A DNA stretch of 64,000 bases from Gammaproteobacteria bacterium Ga0077536 (lineage in GTDB: Bacteria; Pseudomonadota; Gammaproteobacteria; Ga0077536): NCBI GenBank assembly GCA_001464935.1, contig LNEL01000043.1:1-64000 (forward strand), written 5' to 3'. A program made the position numbers and the translations under genes. Positions 1-7,474 of the stretch are shown piece after piece; the stretch's first letter is position 1; every line of letters begins with the position of its first letter. The notes beneath the pieces were generated by a model. That model saw nothing but the letters and a program-made list of their open reading frames with translations, made no database searches and was not told where the DNA came from.

Positions 1-87
1 GGGGGCCGGCCCACGAGGCTGAGCGGCGGACAAGGAGGGGAGGGTGTCGCCGCCCGCTTGAGGTATCGGCGCATTCGCGCAGCGACT

Positions 88-1188
88 TTAGCGTTCCCCT
101 TCTGCGGACTCGAACAGCGCGCTTTGCCGTTCGTCGGCGACCTCGACGAAATTCGTCAAGCCCAGACCCGCCAGCCGATAGCGGAGCGCCGCGTCGCCAG
201 GAACGCGCGCGAGCAACTGCTGCCCGCACTCCAGCAGTTCGGCGGCGGAACGCGGCCGCTGCTGTGGCGTGAGATGACGAGTCAGCAGCCGGAAGTCTGC
301 GGTCTTCAGTTTCAGCACCACCGTTCTGCCGACCCGTGCCTTGCGCTGTGCCGCGCGCCAGACCTGGTCGGCGAGCGCGGGCAGCGCTGAGATCACCAGG
401 GCCCGCGGCAAATCGTGCTCGAAGGTCGTTTCGGCCGAAATCGACTGCACCGGCCGGTGCGGCACGACCGGTCTGTCGTCCTCACCGCGTGCAAGTTCGA
501 ACAGTCGCTGGCCGTAGCGGCCGAAGCGCGCGAGCAGCACCTGGCGCTCGACACCCCGCAGATCGGCCACGGTGGCGACGCCGAGCGCCTGCAACTGTTC
601 CTCGGTCGCCTTGCCGACTCCCGGCAGCCGCGCCACCGGCAGGCCCGACAGGAAGTCGAGCACCAGCGGAGGCCGCACGACATACAGTCCATTCGGCTTG
701 CGCCAGTCGGACGCGATCTTGGCGAGGTATTTGTTCGGCGCGACGCCAGCCGACGCCGTCAGCTCCGTCGCGGCCTCGATGTCGGCGCGGATGGCCTGCG
801 CGACGGCGGTCGCGGTCGGCAGGCCGGCCTTGTTGGTGGTGACGTCGAGATAGGCCTCGTCCAGCGACAGCGGTTCGACCAGATCGGTATAGGTGTGGAA
901 AATCCGGTGGATTTCGGCCGATACGGCCTTGTAGCGGGCAAAGTCCGGCGGCACGAACACGCCCTGCGGGCACAGCCGTGCGGCCCGTGAGGCAGGCATC
1001 GCCGAGCGAACACCGTAGCGTCGCGCTTCATAGGAGGCGGCGCAGACCACCGAACGCGGACTCTGCCAGGCGACGATCACGGGCTGGCCCCGCAGACTCG
1101 GGGTGTCGCGCTGCGCGACGGACGCATAGAACGCATCCATGTCGATGTGGATGATCTTGCGCATATTCCGCGGATCGTCGTCGCTCAT
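88..1188 (-). CDS. dinB: DNA polymerase IV (Y-family translesion polymerase)
   Basis: This 366-residue protein is a Y-family, error-prone DNA polymerase that extends past damaged template bases and acts in the cytoplasm in the SOS or stress response. The palm motif IDMDAFYASV lies near the N-terminus, with the metal ligand Asp16, and the catalytic pair is D110-E111 in SLDEAYLDVT. A helix-hairpin-helix thumb (LPGVGKATEEQL) and the C-terminal little-finger region (SISAETTFEHDL) follow. Length is close to the 351 residues of the E. coli enzyme. A start at Met9, just before RKIIHIDMDAF, is an equally good choice because no strong ribosome binding site precedes either. No LexA box is evident upstream. 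Identification is secure. Confidence 0.95.
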   Translation of the reverse strand: MSDDDPRNMRKIIHIDMDAFYASVAQRDTPSLRGQPVIVAWQSPRSVVCAASYEARRYGVRSAMPASRAARLCPQGVFVPPDFARYKAVSAEIHRIFHTYTDLVEPLSLDEAYLDVTTNKAGLPTATAVAQAIRADIEAATELTASAGVAPNKYLAKIASDWRKPNGLYVVRPPLVLDFLSGLPVARLPGVGKATEEQLQALGVATVADLRGVERQVLLARFGRYGQRLFELARGEDDRPVVPHRPVQSISAETTFEHDLPRALVISALPALADQVWRAAQRKARVGRTVVLKLKTADFRLLTRHLTPQQRPRSAAELLECGQQLLARVPGDAALRYRLAGLGLTNFVEVADERQSALFESAEGER

Positions 1189-1326
1189 GTGTCCATTCTA
1201 AGCGGGGCGGGCGCCACGTTCGCGGCGCGCCTCGCCGGTACCCGGCCTGACGTGTGACGAAGCTTGACGCATTCGCGGCGGGATACGCGGATTTTGCGGG
1301 GGCACCGGTGTACAGTGCCGGCCACC

Positions 1327-2085
1327 ATGCCGAGCCGTCGTTTCGCCGCCTGTTCCTATCAACGCCTGCTTCACACCGTCAGCCCGCTCGTGCTGGTGTC
1401 GACGATGGGCGTGCCCGCGTCGCCATCCGCGGCCGAATCGAGCCTGGCGACCTCGGCCCAGGTGCGTCTGACGAGCGACTACCTCTACCGTGGTTATTCG
1501 AAAAGCGACGACCGCGCGAGCGTCCAGCTGCACGCCGGCGCCAGCGCGGCGAACGGCTTCTACGCCGGTGCCTGGTTGAACCGGGTCCAGTTCGGCGACG
1601 CGCGCTGGGAAGGCACGCCGTACGCGGGCTGGCGCACGCGCGTCGGTGACGACTGGCGGCTCGAGGCCACGCTGGCCGGTTATCTGTACGACGATGAGCT
1701 CGATGGCGATGCCGGTCATTACGCCGAAACCTATGTGTCCGCGCACTACCAGGACTGGCTGAGCCTGCGCGCGTCGCTGGCGGTGGACGCCTACGGTTTC
1801 GGCGCCGATACGCCCGACGTCGAAGCGAAAATCCGCTATCCGCTGAGCGACGCGCTGCAGCTCACCGCCAGCCTCGGCCACGCCTGGCTCGACGATTTCG
1901 CCGGCTACGATGTCACCCACTATTCGCTCGGGGTCGGACGCATCCTGTCGCCGCGCGTGCGCGCGGACCTCGGCTGGTACGGCGCCGTGGTGGGCAGCGA
2001 GCGCGTCGGCGCGCCGGCCCACGACTTCTTCGAGCGCCTGCTGATCGACGACCGGATTGCGGCGTCGATTTCGTTCTCGTTCTGA
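1327..2085 (+). CDS. TIGR02001-like outer-membrane beta-barrel protein
   Basis: A 252-residue exported protein. An N-terminal hydrophobic leader ends near SPSAAES, and the mature part begins with the recognisable pattern TSDYLYRGYSKSDD. Alternating aromatic and polar strands follow, with a final aromatic strand ending in ISFSF, as expected of an outer-membrane barrel. This resembles the conserved proteobacterial family TIGR02001 (function unknown). The reading frame is open further upstream to 1264, but the start at 1327 places the basic and hydrophobic signal region correctly. It is transcribed away from dinB and stands alone. The family assignment is from memory of the motif and is moderately sure; no function is claimed. 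Confidence 0.7.
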   Translation: MPSRRFAACSYQRLLHTVSPLVLVSTMGVPASPSAAESSLATSAQVRLTSDYLYRGYSKSDDRASVQLHAGASAANGFYAGAWLNRVQFGDARWEGTPYAGWRTRVGDDWRLEATLAGYLYDDELDGDAGHYAETYVSAHYQDWLSLRASLAVDAYGFGADTPDVEAKIRYPLSDALQLTASLGHAWLDDFAGYDVTHYSLGVGRILSPRVRADLGWYGAVVGSERVGAPAHDFFERLLIDDRIAASISFSF

Positions 2086-2114
2086 ATGCCCGCCATGTTT
2101 TTTTGCAATCGGCT

Positions 2115-2143
2115 TGAACCCTCGCGCGCGGTCCCGGCATTAA
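2115..2143 (+). promoter_or_regulatory. Candidate ECF-type promoter of the sigma/anti-sigma/subtilase operon
   Basis: A TGAACC hexamer at 2115-2120 is followed after 16 bases by GCATTAA at 2137-2143, and the sigma gene starts about 30 bases further on. An AAC-containing -35 with about 16 bp spacing is what extracytoplasmic-function sigma factors usually recognise, so autoregulation is plausible. This is inference from one site only. Confidence 0.3.
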
Positions 2144-2174
2144 TCGACATCACGGCACCCGCAGGGGCGTCGGG

Positions 2175-2792
2175 GTGGCGATGAGCAGGCAGGACAGCGC
2201 GTCGCGCCGGGCCGCCGCCGACGCCGAGGACTGGGCGCTGATCCGCGCGATAGGCGGCGGTGATCAGCAGGCGCTGGCGGCACTGTACAGGCGGCACTTC
2301 GACTATCTCTACCGGTTCGTCCTGCGCGTGACGCGACGGACCGAGGTCGTCGAGGAAGTGATCAACGAAGTGATGCTGGTGGTCTGGCAGCAGGCCTCGA
2401 AAGCGGAACCGCGGGCGCTCGCCTCGACCTGGATACTGTCCATCGCGCATCGCAAGGCGCTGAAGACCTTGTCGCGCAAGGGGCTCGCGGAAGACGGGCT
2501 CGACGACGACGACCCGCGCTTCGGCGTGGACGCCGCCGGTCTGCAGGGTGTCGATGCCGATGACCTGCTGCTCAAGGCGCTGGCGGTGCTGACACCCGAG
2601 CAGCGGGCGGTGATGGAAATGGTCTACGAGCAGGGGCTGCACTACAGCGTGATTGCCGAGATTCTCGGTTGCCCCGAAAACACGGTCAAAACGCGCGTTT
2701 TCCACGCCCGGCGCAAATTGCGCGCGGCGTGGCCCGCGCTCACCGGCGCGCAGGCGCCGGCGGCGACAATGGAAGGAAGCGAACTGCCATGA
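2175..2792 (+). CDS. RNA polymerase sigma factor, ECF subfamily
   Basis: A 205-residue sigma-70-family factor of the extracytoplasmic-function type, which redirects RNA polymerase to a small regulon. Region 2 covers roughly residues 35-95 (ALYRRHFDYLYRFVLRVTRR, EEVINEVMLVVWQQA, STWILSIAHRKALKTL). Region 4 covers about 135-190 (LTPEQRAVMEMVYEQGLHYSVIAEILGCPENTVKTRVFHARRKL), with the typical helix-turn-helix. Region 3 is absent, as expected. The stop overlaps the next start (ATGA), so it is translationally coupled to its anti-sigma factor. An in-frame ATG two codons downstream is an alternative start. Confidence 0.93.
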   Translation: MAMSRQDSASRRAAADAEDWALIRAIGGGDQQALAALYRRHFDYLYRFVLRVTRRTEVVEEVINEVMLVVWQQASKAEPRALASTWILSIAHRKALKTLSRKGLAEDGLDDDDPRFGVDAAGLQGVDADDLLLKALAVLTPEQRAVMEMVYEQGLHYSVIAEILGCPENTVKTRVFHARRKLRAAWPALTGAQAPAATMEGSELP

Positions 2793-3484
2793 CTGACCGA
2801 CACGAGGCGACGGCGCATCAGGACATCCTGATCCTGCTGCCGTTCGAGGTGAACGGGACGCTCGATGACGACGAGCACGCCCGCGTGCAGGAGCACCTGC
2901 GCGGCTGTGCCGACTGTCGCCGGGCGCTGGCGGAAGAACGGGCGCTGGCTGGCGCCTTTGCCGGCATGACGGTCGCGGTGCCTTCCGGTGCCGCGGCGCT
3001 CAACCGGTTGCTCGCGACCCTGAATGCCGGCGCAGAGACGTCGGACGGGGTGCTGCCGTTCACGCGTCTGGCCGCGCCCCCGGCGACCCCGGTCCGTCGC
3101 GGCTGGGCGCCGCTCGCCGCGGCCGCCACCGTGCTCTTGACCATTGCCCTTGGCGCGTTGACCAGCCTGCAGGTGGCGCGCCAGCCGGCCGCGCCCGGCT
3201 ATCGCGCGCTGGCCAGTGCCGACCGGATGGCGCCGCCCCTGCCGGGCGCCCTGAATGTCGTCGTCGTGCCAGCACTCGGCCAGGCCGGGCTGGAGCATCT
3301 GTTGCAGGATCTGCCGGTGACGGCGATCTCGCCGCGCGCGCAGCCGGGGACTTTCCAGGTTCAACTCGACCATGGCAGCGCCTCGGCGGCGACGCTGGCG
3401 GCCGCCGCGGCCATGCTCGCGGGCCATCCGGGCGTCCTGTTTGCGGCACCGGCCTCGACGCTCCCGCCGGAGGCCCGACCATGA
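2789..3484 (+). CDS. Membrane anti-sigma factor with zinc-finger (ZAS) motif
   Basis: A 231-residue membrane protein that should hold the upstream ECF sigma factor inactive. The N-terminal cytoplasmic domain carries the zinc-binding HxxxCxxC signature (HLRGCADC) near residues 34-41. One transmembrane segment follows around residues 108-130 (LAAAATVLLTIALGALTSLQ), then a periplasmic domain of about 90 residues with a beta-alpha-beta look ending in HPGVLFAAP. The start at 2789 overlaps the sigma stop, and its own stop overlaps the protease start (ATGA), so all three are coupled. The periplasmic domain superficially resembles an I9-type protease prodomain, like the N-terminus of the protease encoded next; that is inference. 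Confidence 0.85.
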   Translation: MTDRHEATAHQDILILLPFEVNGTLDDDEHARVQEHLRGCADCRRALAEERALAGAFAGMTVAVPSGAAALNRLLATLNAGAETSDGVLPFTRLAAPPATPVRRGWAPLAAAATVLLTIALGALTSLQVARQPAAPGYRALASADRMAPPLPGALNVVVVPALGQAGLEHLLQDLPVTAISPRAQPGTFQVQLDHGSASAATLAAAAAMLAGHPGVLFAAPASTLPPEARP

Positions 3485-4818
3485 TCCGTCTGCTCGGGGG
3501 CCTGCTGCTGCTGCTGCAGATCACGTGGGGCGGCCCCGGGTTCGCGGCAACGCCTGTCCAGGACGAGCGGCTGATCATCGTCAGTTTCGCCGATCGCGGG
3601 ATCAACGCCGCACCGGCCGGTGCACCCGGCGATTTCTATACCCCAGGTCCGGTCGGCGTTGCCGGCGGTTACGCCACGACGGCCTGGAGCCGGCGCCTCA
3701 CGCGCCGCCTTGCACGGGACTATCAGCTCGAACTCGTCACCGACTGGCCGATCCAGTCGCTCGGCGTGCACTGCGCGGTGTTTCGCGTCGGCGGCACCGG
3801 ACCCATCGAGGACATGATGCGGCGACTCGGCGAAGACGCGCGCGTCGATGGCGTCCAGCGCCTGAACACCTTCCGCGTGCTCGGTGCGCACCGTGAAGCC
3901 CCGGGCGCCGGGCTCGGCGCGCTCGAGCTCGACGCGGCACACCGGCTCAGCACGGGGCGCAACGTACGCGTGGCGGTCGTCGATACCGGCATCGATGTTC
4001 ATCACCCGGATCTCGCCGGGCAGATCGTGGAGATGAAAGATCTCGTGTCCGATGCGCAGGGCGACCACGACGATGTGCACGGGACGGCAGTCGCCGGCAT
4101 CATTGCGGCGCTGGCCGACAATCAGCAGGGCATCGTCGGCGTCGCGCCGGGCGCGAAGCTGATGTCGCTGCGCGCGTGCTGGCCGCAGGGGCCGGCCGAC
4201 CCCGGCGCGGTCTGCAACAGCCTGACGCTGGCGCGCGCGCTCGATGTCGTCACGCGGCTGAAGCCCGACGTGTTGAACCTGAGTCTGGCCGGTCCGGCCG
4301 ATCCGCTGCTGAATGCGCTGCTCGCGGCAGTGCTCGATGCGGGGGTGGTCGTGGTCGCGGCGGCACCTGCGGAGGACGGCGAGGGTGTGGCCTTTCCGAC
4401 GGCCGACGAGCGTGTCATCCGCGTCGAAACCACCGGCGCCGGCGGCACCGGCTATCGCGCTGTCCGCGCGCCGGGCCAGGACGTGCTGACGACCTTCCCG
4501 CACGGCGGCTACGACTTCATCTCCGGCAGCTCGTTTGCCGCCGCGCACGTGTCCGGGGTCGTGGCCCTGTTGCTCGAGATGCATCCCGGGATGCCGGCGA
4601 CCGAGGTCCGTGAACTGCTGCTCGACAGCAGCCAGGACTTCCAGCGCACGGTCCCGGCGGGCGAGCGGCAGGGCGGGGCGCCGCGCCGCGGCTTACGCGC
4701 GGCGAACGACGAGCCGACCTGTGCGCTGATGACACATCTCGGGCATGGCGCGGTCTGTGCCCAGCCCGATGCGCCACCGCTGCGTCGCGCGCCGCTCGTG
4801 CGCGAACAGGCGAGCTGA
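3481..4818 (+). CDS. S8 family (subtilisin-like) serine protease, exported
   Basis: A 445-residue secreted subtilase. A signal peptide (LLGGLLLLLQITW, then FAAT) is followed by a prodomain of about 120 residues. The catalytic domain has Asp168 in VVDTGID, His200 in HGTAVAG and Ser351 in SGSSFAAAHVSG, so the triad is intact. The segment that normally reads AAAGN, carrying the oxyanion-hole Asn, reads AAAPAED at residues 293-299 here, so that Asn appears to be missing. The gene is coupled by an ATGA overlap to the anti-sigma factor, suggesting a shared envelope signalling role. It may be a slow or regulatory protease rather than a nutritional one. Confidence 0.88.
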   Translation: MIRLLGGLLLLLQITWGGPGFAATPVQDERLIIVSFADRGINAAPAGAPGDFYTPGPVGVAGGYATTAWSRRLTRRLARDYQLELVTDWPIQSLGVHCAVFRVGGTGPIEDMMRRLGEDARVDGVQRLNTFRVLGAHREAPGAGLGALELDAAHRLSTGRNVRVAVVDTGIDVHHPDLAGQIVEMKDLVSDAQGDHDDVHGTAVAGIIAALADNQQGIVGVAPGAKLMSLRACWPQGPADPGAVCNSLTLARALDVVTRLKPDVLNLSLAGPADPLLNALLAAVLDAGVVVVAAAPAEDGEGVAFPTADERVIRVETTGAGGTGYRAVRAPGQDVLTTFPHGGYDFISGSSFAAAHVSGVVALLLEMHPGMPATEVRELLLDSSQDFQRTVPAGERQGGAPRRGLRAANDEPTCALMTHLGHGAVCAQPDAPPLRRAPLVREQAS

Positions 4819-4848
4819 ACGCGCGCCGGCGGTTTTCGACCCGTTCAG

Positions 4849-5523
4849 TCAGCCGGCGGGCGCGGCCCGCTCGTCGAGCCGGTCCAGCTGGGTGCTCAGG
4901 AATCCGGCTGCTTCCGTCAGCATCTCGTCCGTGATCTCGTGCGCGGCTTCGTACTCGCGATAGCCGAGCATCACGCCGAGGTTGACGAACAGGTCACGCG
5001 TCGCGCGCCCGCGTGCGACCGGCATGACGGGATCGTTGAGACCGTGCTGAATCAGCAGCGTCAGGTGGCTCAGCGCGCCGATGGGCGCTGCCAGCGGGGC
5101 CACTTCGGGCAAGACCCGGCCACCGATGCCCACGATGCCGCGCACTCTGGTCGGCGCGGTCAGGCCGATGCCGTAGGCGAGCGTCGCACCCTGGCTGAAT
5201 CCGAACAGGTAGACGCGGCGCGGATCGGCGCCGAAACCCATCACCGCGTCGTTGATGAACTGGATGACCGCGAGCCGGCTGCGCTCCGCTTCCTCTGCGT
5301 GGATATCGATCCCCTGTGGCGAGAACCTGACATCGAACCAGCGGTAGGCGCCGGGCGCGTTCGTGTACGGGGCGCGCACACTGAGGACCAGCAGGCGGGG
5401 ATCGACCATCGCCGCGAAACGCTCGAGCCCGGTCTCGTTGCCGCCGACGCCGTGGAGCATGACGAGCAGTGGCGGGCGATGAGTGGGGGCCGTCGGCGAG
5501 CGGCGCGAATAGGTCAGTTCCAT
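4849..5523 (-). CDS. Alpha/beta hydrolase, carboxylesterase/phospholipase family
   Basis: A 224-residue serine hydrolase of the small carboxylesterase (YpfH/EstB-like, Abhydrolase_2) type, without a signal peptide. The oxyanion strand reads VMLHGVGGN, the nucleophile elbow is GFSQGA, the acid is in HGLNDPVMP, and the catalytic His is in AAHEITDE near the C-terminus. The order and spacing match the family, whose usual length is about 210-230 residues. Substrate cannot be predicted. It is convergent with the subtilase and divergent from the first hybrid kinase, so it is probably a single-gene unit. Confidence 0.85.
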   Translation of the reverse strand: MELTYSRRSPTAPTHRPPLLVMLHGVGGNETGLERFAAMVDPRLLVLSVRAPYTNAPGAYRWFDVRFSPQGIDIHAEEAERSRLAVIQFINDAVMGFGADPRRVYLFGFSQGATLAYGIGLTAPTRVRGIVGIGGRVLPEVAPLAAPIGALSHLTLLIQHGLNDPVMPVARGRATRDLFVNLGVMLGYREYEAAHEITDEMLTEAAGFLSTQLDRLDERAAPAG

Positions 5524-5603
5524 GGACTCTCCGACCGCCGTCGAGGGCAGTTGCGCGCTCCAGAAATGCGTTTGCGGGCCGCTAGCAACGGTATCTTAAC
5601 CCC

Positions 5604-7394
5604 GTGGTGTGGCGTGTGCCTGCCCCTGCAATCAGTTTGAGCCGACTCTCGACGGCGATGTTCGGTGCGCGGATGCCGACCGACATGCGCGGGCGCATCC
5701 GCACGAACAGTTTCGCGCTCGCGAGCATCCTGGGCCTGTTCGCCTGCGTGGTGCTCGGCTCGGTGTTCGATGCGCTGGGCGCGGGGTGGCACGCCTGGAT
5801 CATGGGGGGTGGCGTGCTGGCCATCGTCGGCGTCATCGTGCGTCATCGACACCACGGCCACGTCGAGCATTCGCTGTTCCTGCTGTTGACGGTCTTTTTT
5901 TCGCTGATCGCCTTCTACACCTACAGTCTGGGTGGCATCCGTTCCGCGGGCGCGTGCTGGTTCATCGTCCCGCCGTTCGTGGCGATGCTGTGTTCGATGC
6001 GTCATGCCACGCTCGGATGGAGCGCAGCGGGCGCGGCCGCGCTCGGTGTGATGTACGAGCTGGAAATCGGCGGGCATGACTTTCACCTGATGGCCGGGGC
6101 CGGCGCGCCAACGCTTTACCTGGTGTCGCTGTTGCTGGTGTCGTTGCTGCTGCTCGGCTTTCTGACTCTGCTCGGGCATTCGCGCGATCGCACGATGGCC
6201 TACCTCGAGCGCACGAATCAGGAACTGTGCGTCACGCGCGACGCAGCGCTGGCCGCGGCGAAGGCGAAAGTGCAGTTTCTCGCCAACATGAGCCATGAGA
6301 TCCGCACACCGCTGAACGGCGTCCTCGGTATGGCGGAGTTGCTGAACAGTTCGCGACTGGATGTCGAGCAACGGCGATTCCTGAAGACCCTGCATCACAG
6401 TGGGGAACACCTGCTGCGACTGATCGACGATATTCTCGATTTCTCGAAACTCGAAGCGGGCGGCATCAAGCTCGAGCCCGGTGAGTTCTCGCCGCGCGAT
6501 CTCGTCGCTCACCTGGTGGAGGCGATGAAAGTCGAGGCCTCGGCGAAAGGGCTGGCGTTGACGGCCGCGATCGCCGACGACGTGCCGGACCTGGTGCTGG
6601 GCGATGCGGCCCGCGTGCGACAGATCCTGTTCAACCTCGTTGCCAACGCGATCAAGTTCACGCCGGCTGGCAGCGTCGGCATTGCGCTGCGTCGGGTGCA
6701 GGATGCCAGTGCCGGCGTCGTCCTCGAGTTCGAGGTCAGGGACACCGGCATCGGTATCGATGCGGCCGATCTGGCCCGCCTGTTCACGGCCTTCGCGCAG
6801 GCCGACGGTTCGACCACGCGCCCGTTCGGTGGCATCGGGCTGGGCCTTGCGATCAGTCAGGAGCTTGCGCGGCAGATGCACGGTGGGCTGCACATCGACA
6901 GCGTCGTCGGCGAGGGGACCTGCGCGCGATGCACCCTGTGGTTCGATGCGTGCGAGCCGCGCGCGCAAGCCGGGGCCGCGCCAGCGGCCGTCGAGGGTGC
7001 AGCCACCGGGCCCTCAGTGCTGCTCGTCGAGGACAACCCCGTCAATCTCGAAGTCGGGATCGCGATGCTGGAGCAGCTTGGCTGCCGGATCACCGTCGCG
7101 CACGACGGCGCAGAGGCGCTGACCCATTGGCGGGGCGCCTGCCATGACCTCGTGCTGATGGACTGCCAGATGCCCGTGATGGACGGCTTCGCCGCCACGC
7201 GCGAGATGCGCGCGGAGGAGGGAGGACTGGGGCGACTGCGCACGCCCATCGTCGCGCTGACTGCCAATGTCTTCCGCGAGGACCGGGACGCCTGCTTCGC
7301 CGCCGGCATGGACGACTTCCTCGCCAAGCCCTATACCCTCGCGCAACTGCGCGAGGTGATCGAGCGTCACCGGCACCAGGCGCGCGCCGCCTGA
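5604..7394 (+). CDS. Hybrid sensor histidine kinase / response regulator (first of tandem pair)
   Basis: A 596-residue inner-membrane hybrid kinase. The N-terminal 200 residues hold about five or six hydrophobic segments without a clear extracellular loop domain. HisKA follows with the phospho-accepting His231 in ANMSHEIRTPLNG, then HATPase_c with N-box NAIKFTPAG, G1 VRDTGIGI, F-box and G2 GGIGLGLAIS. The C-terminal receiver has phospho-acceptor Asp520 in LMDCQMPVMDG and the conserved Lys in LAKPYT. There is no Hpt or DNA-binding domain, so a separate phosphotransfer protein is expected. The start is a GTG chosen by alignment with the paralogue just downstream; an ATG at 5658 is possible. Confidence 0.9.
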   Translation: MVWRVPAPAISLSRLSTAMFGARMPTDMRGRIRTNSFALASILGLFACVVLGSVFDALGAGWHAWIMGGGVLAIVGVIVRHRHHGHVEHSLFLLLTVFFSLIAFYTYSLGGIRSAGACWFIVPPFVAMLCSMRHATLGWSAAGAAALGVMYELEIGGHDFHLMAGAGAPTLYLVSLLLVSLLLLGFLTLLGHSRDRTMAYLERTNQELCVTRDAALAAAKAKVQFLANMSHEIRTPLNGVLGMAELLNSSRLDVEQRRFLKTLHHSGEHLLRLIDDILDFSKLEAGGIKLEPGEFSPRDLVAHLVEAMKVEASAKGLALTAAIADDVPDLVLGDAARVRQILFNLVANAIKFTPAGSVGIALRRVQDASAGVVLEFEVRDTGIGIDAADLARLFTAFAQADGSTTRPFGGIGLGLAISQELARQMHGGLHIDSVVGEGTCARCTLWFDACEPRAQAGAAPAAVEGAATGPSVLLVEDNPVNLEVGIAMLEQLGCRITVAHDGAEALTHWRGACHDLVLMDCQMPVMDGFAATREMRAEEGGLGRLRTPIVALTANVFREDRDACFAAGMDDFLAKPYTLAQLREVIERHRHQARAA

Positions 7395-7474
7395 TGGACA
7401 ACAGCGCACATGGCCGCAGCCGTGTTGGCGCGCCCGCTGCCGCGCCTTGCCGTGCCGGTGGCACAGGTCACTGA

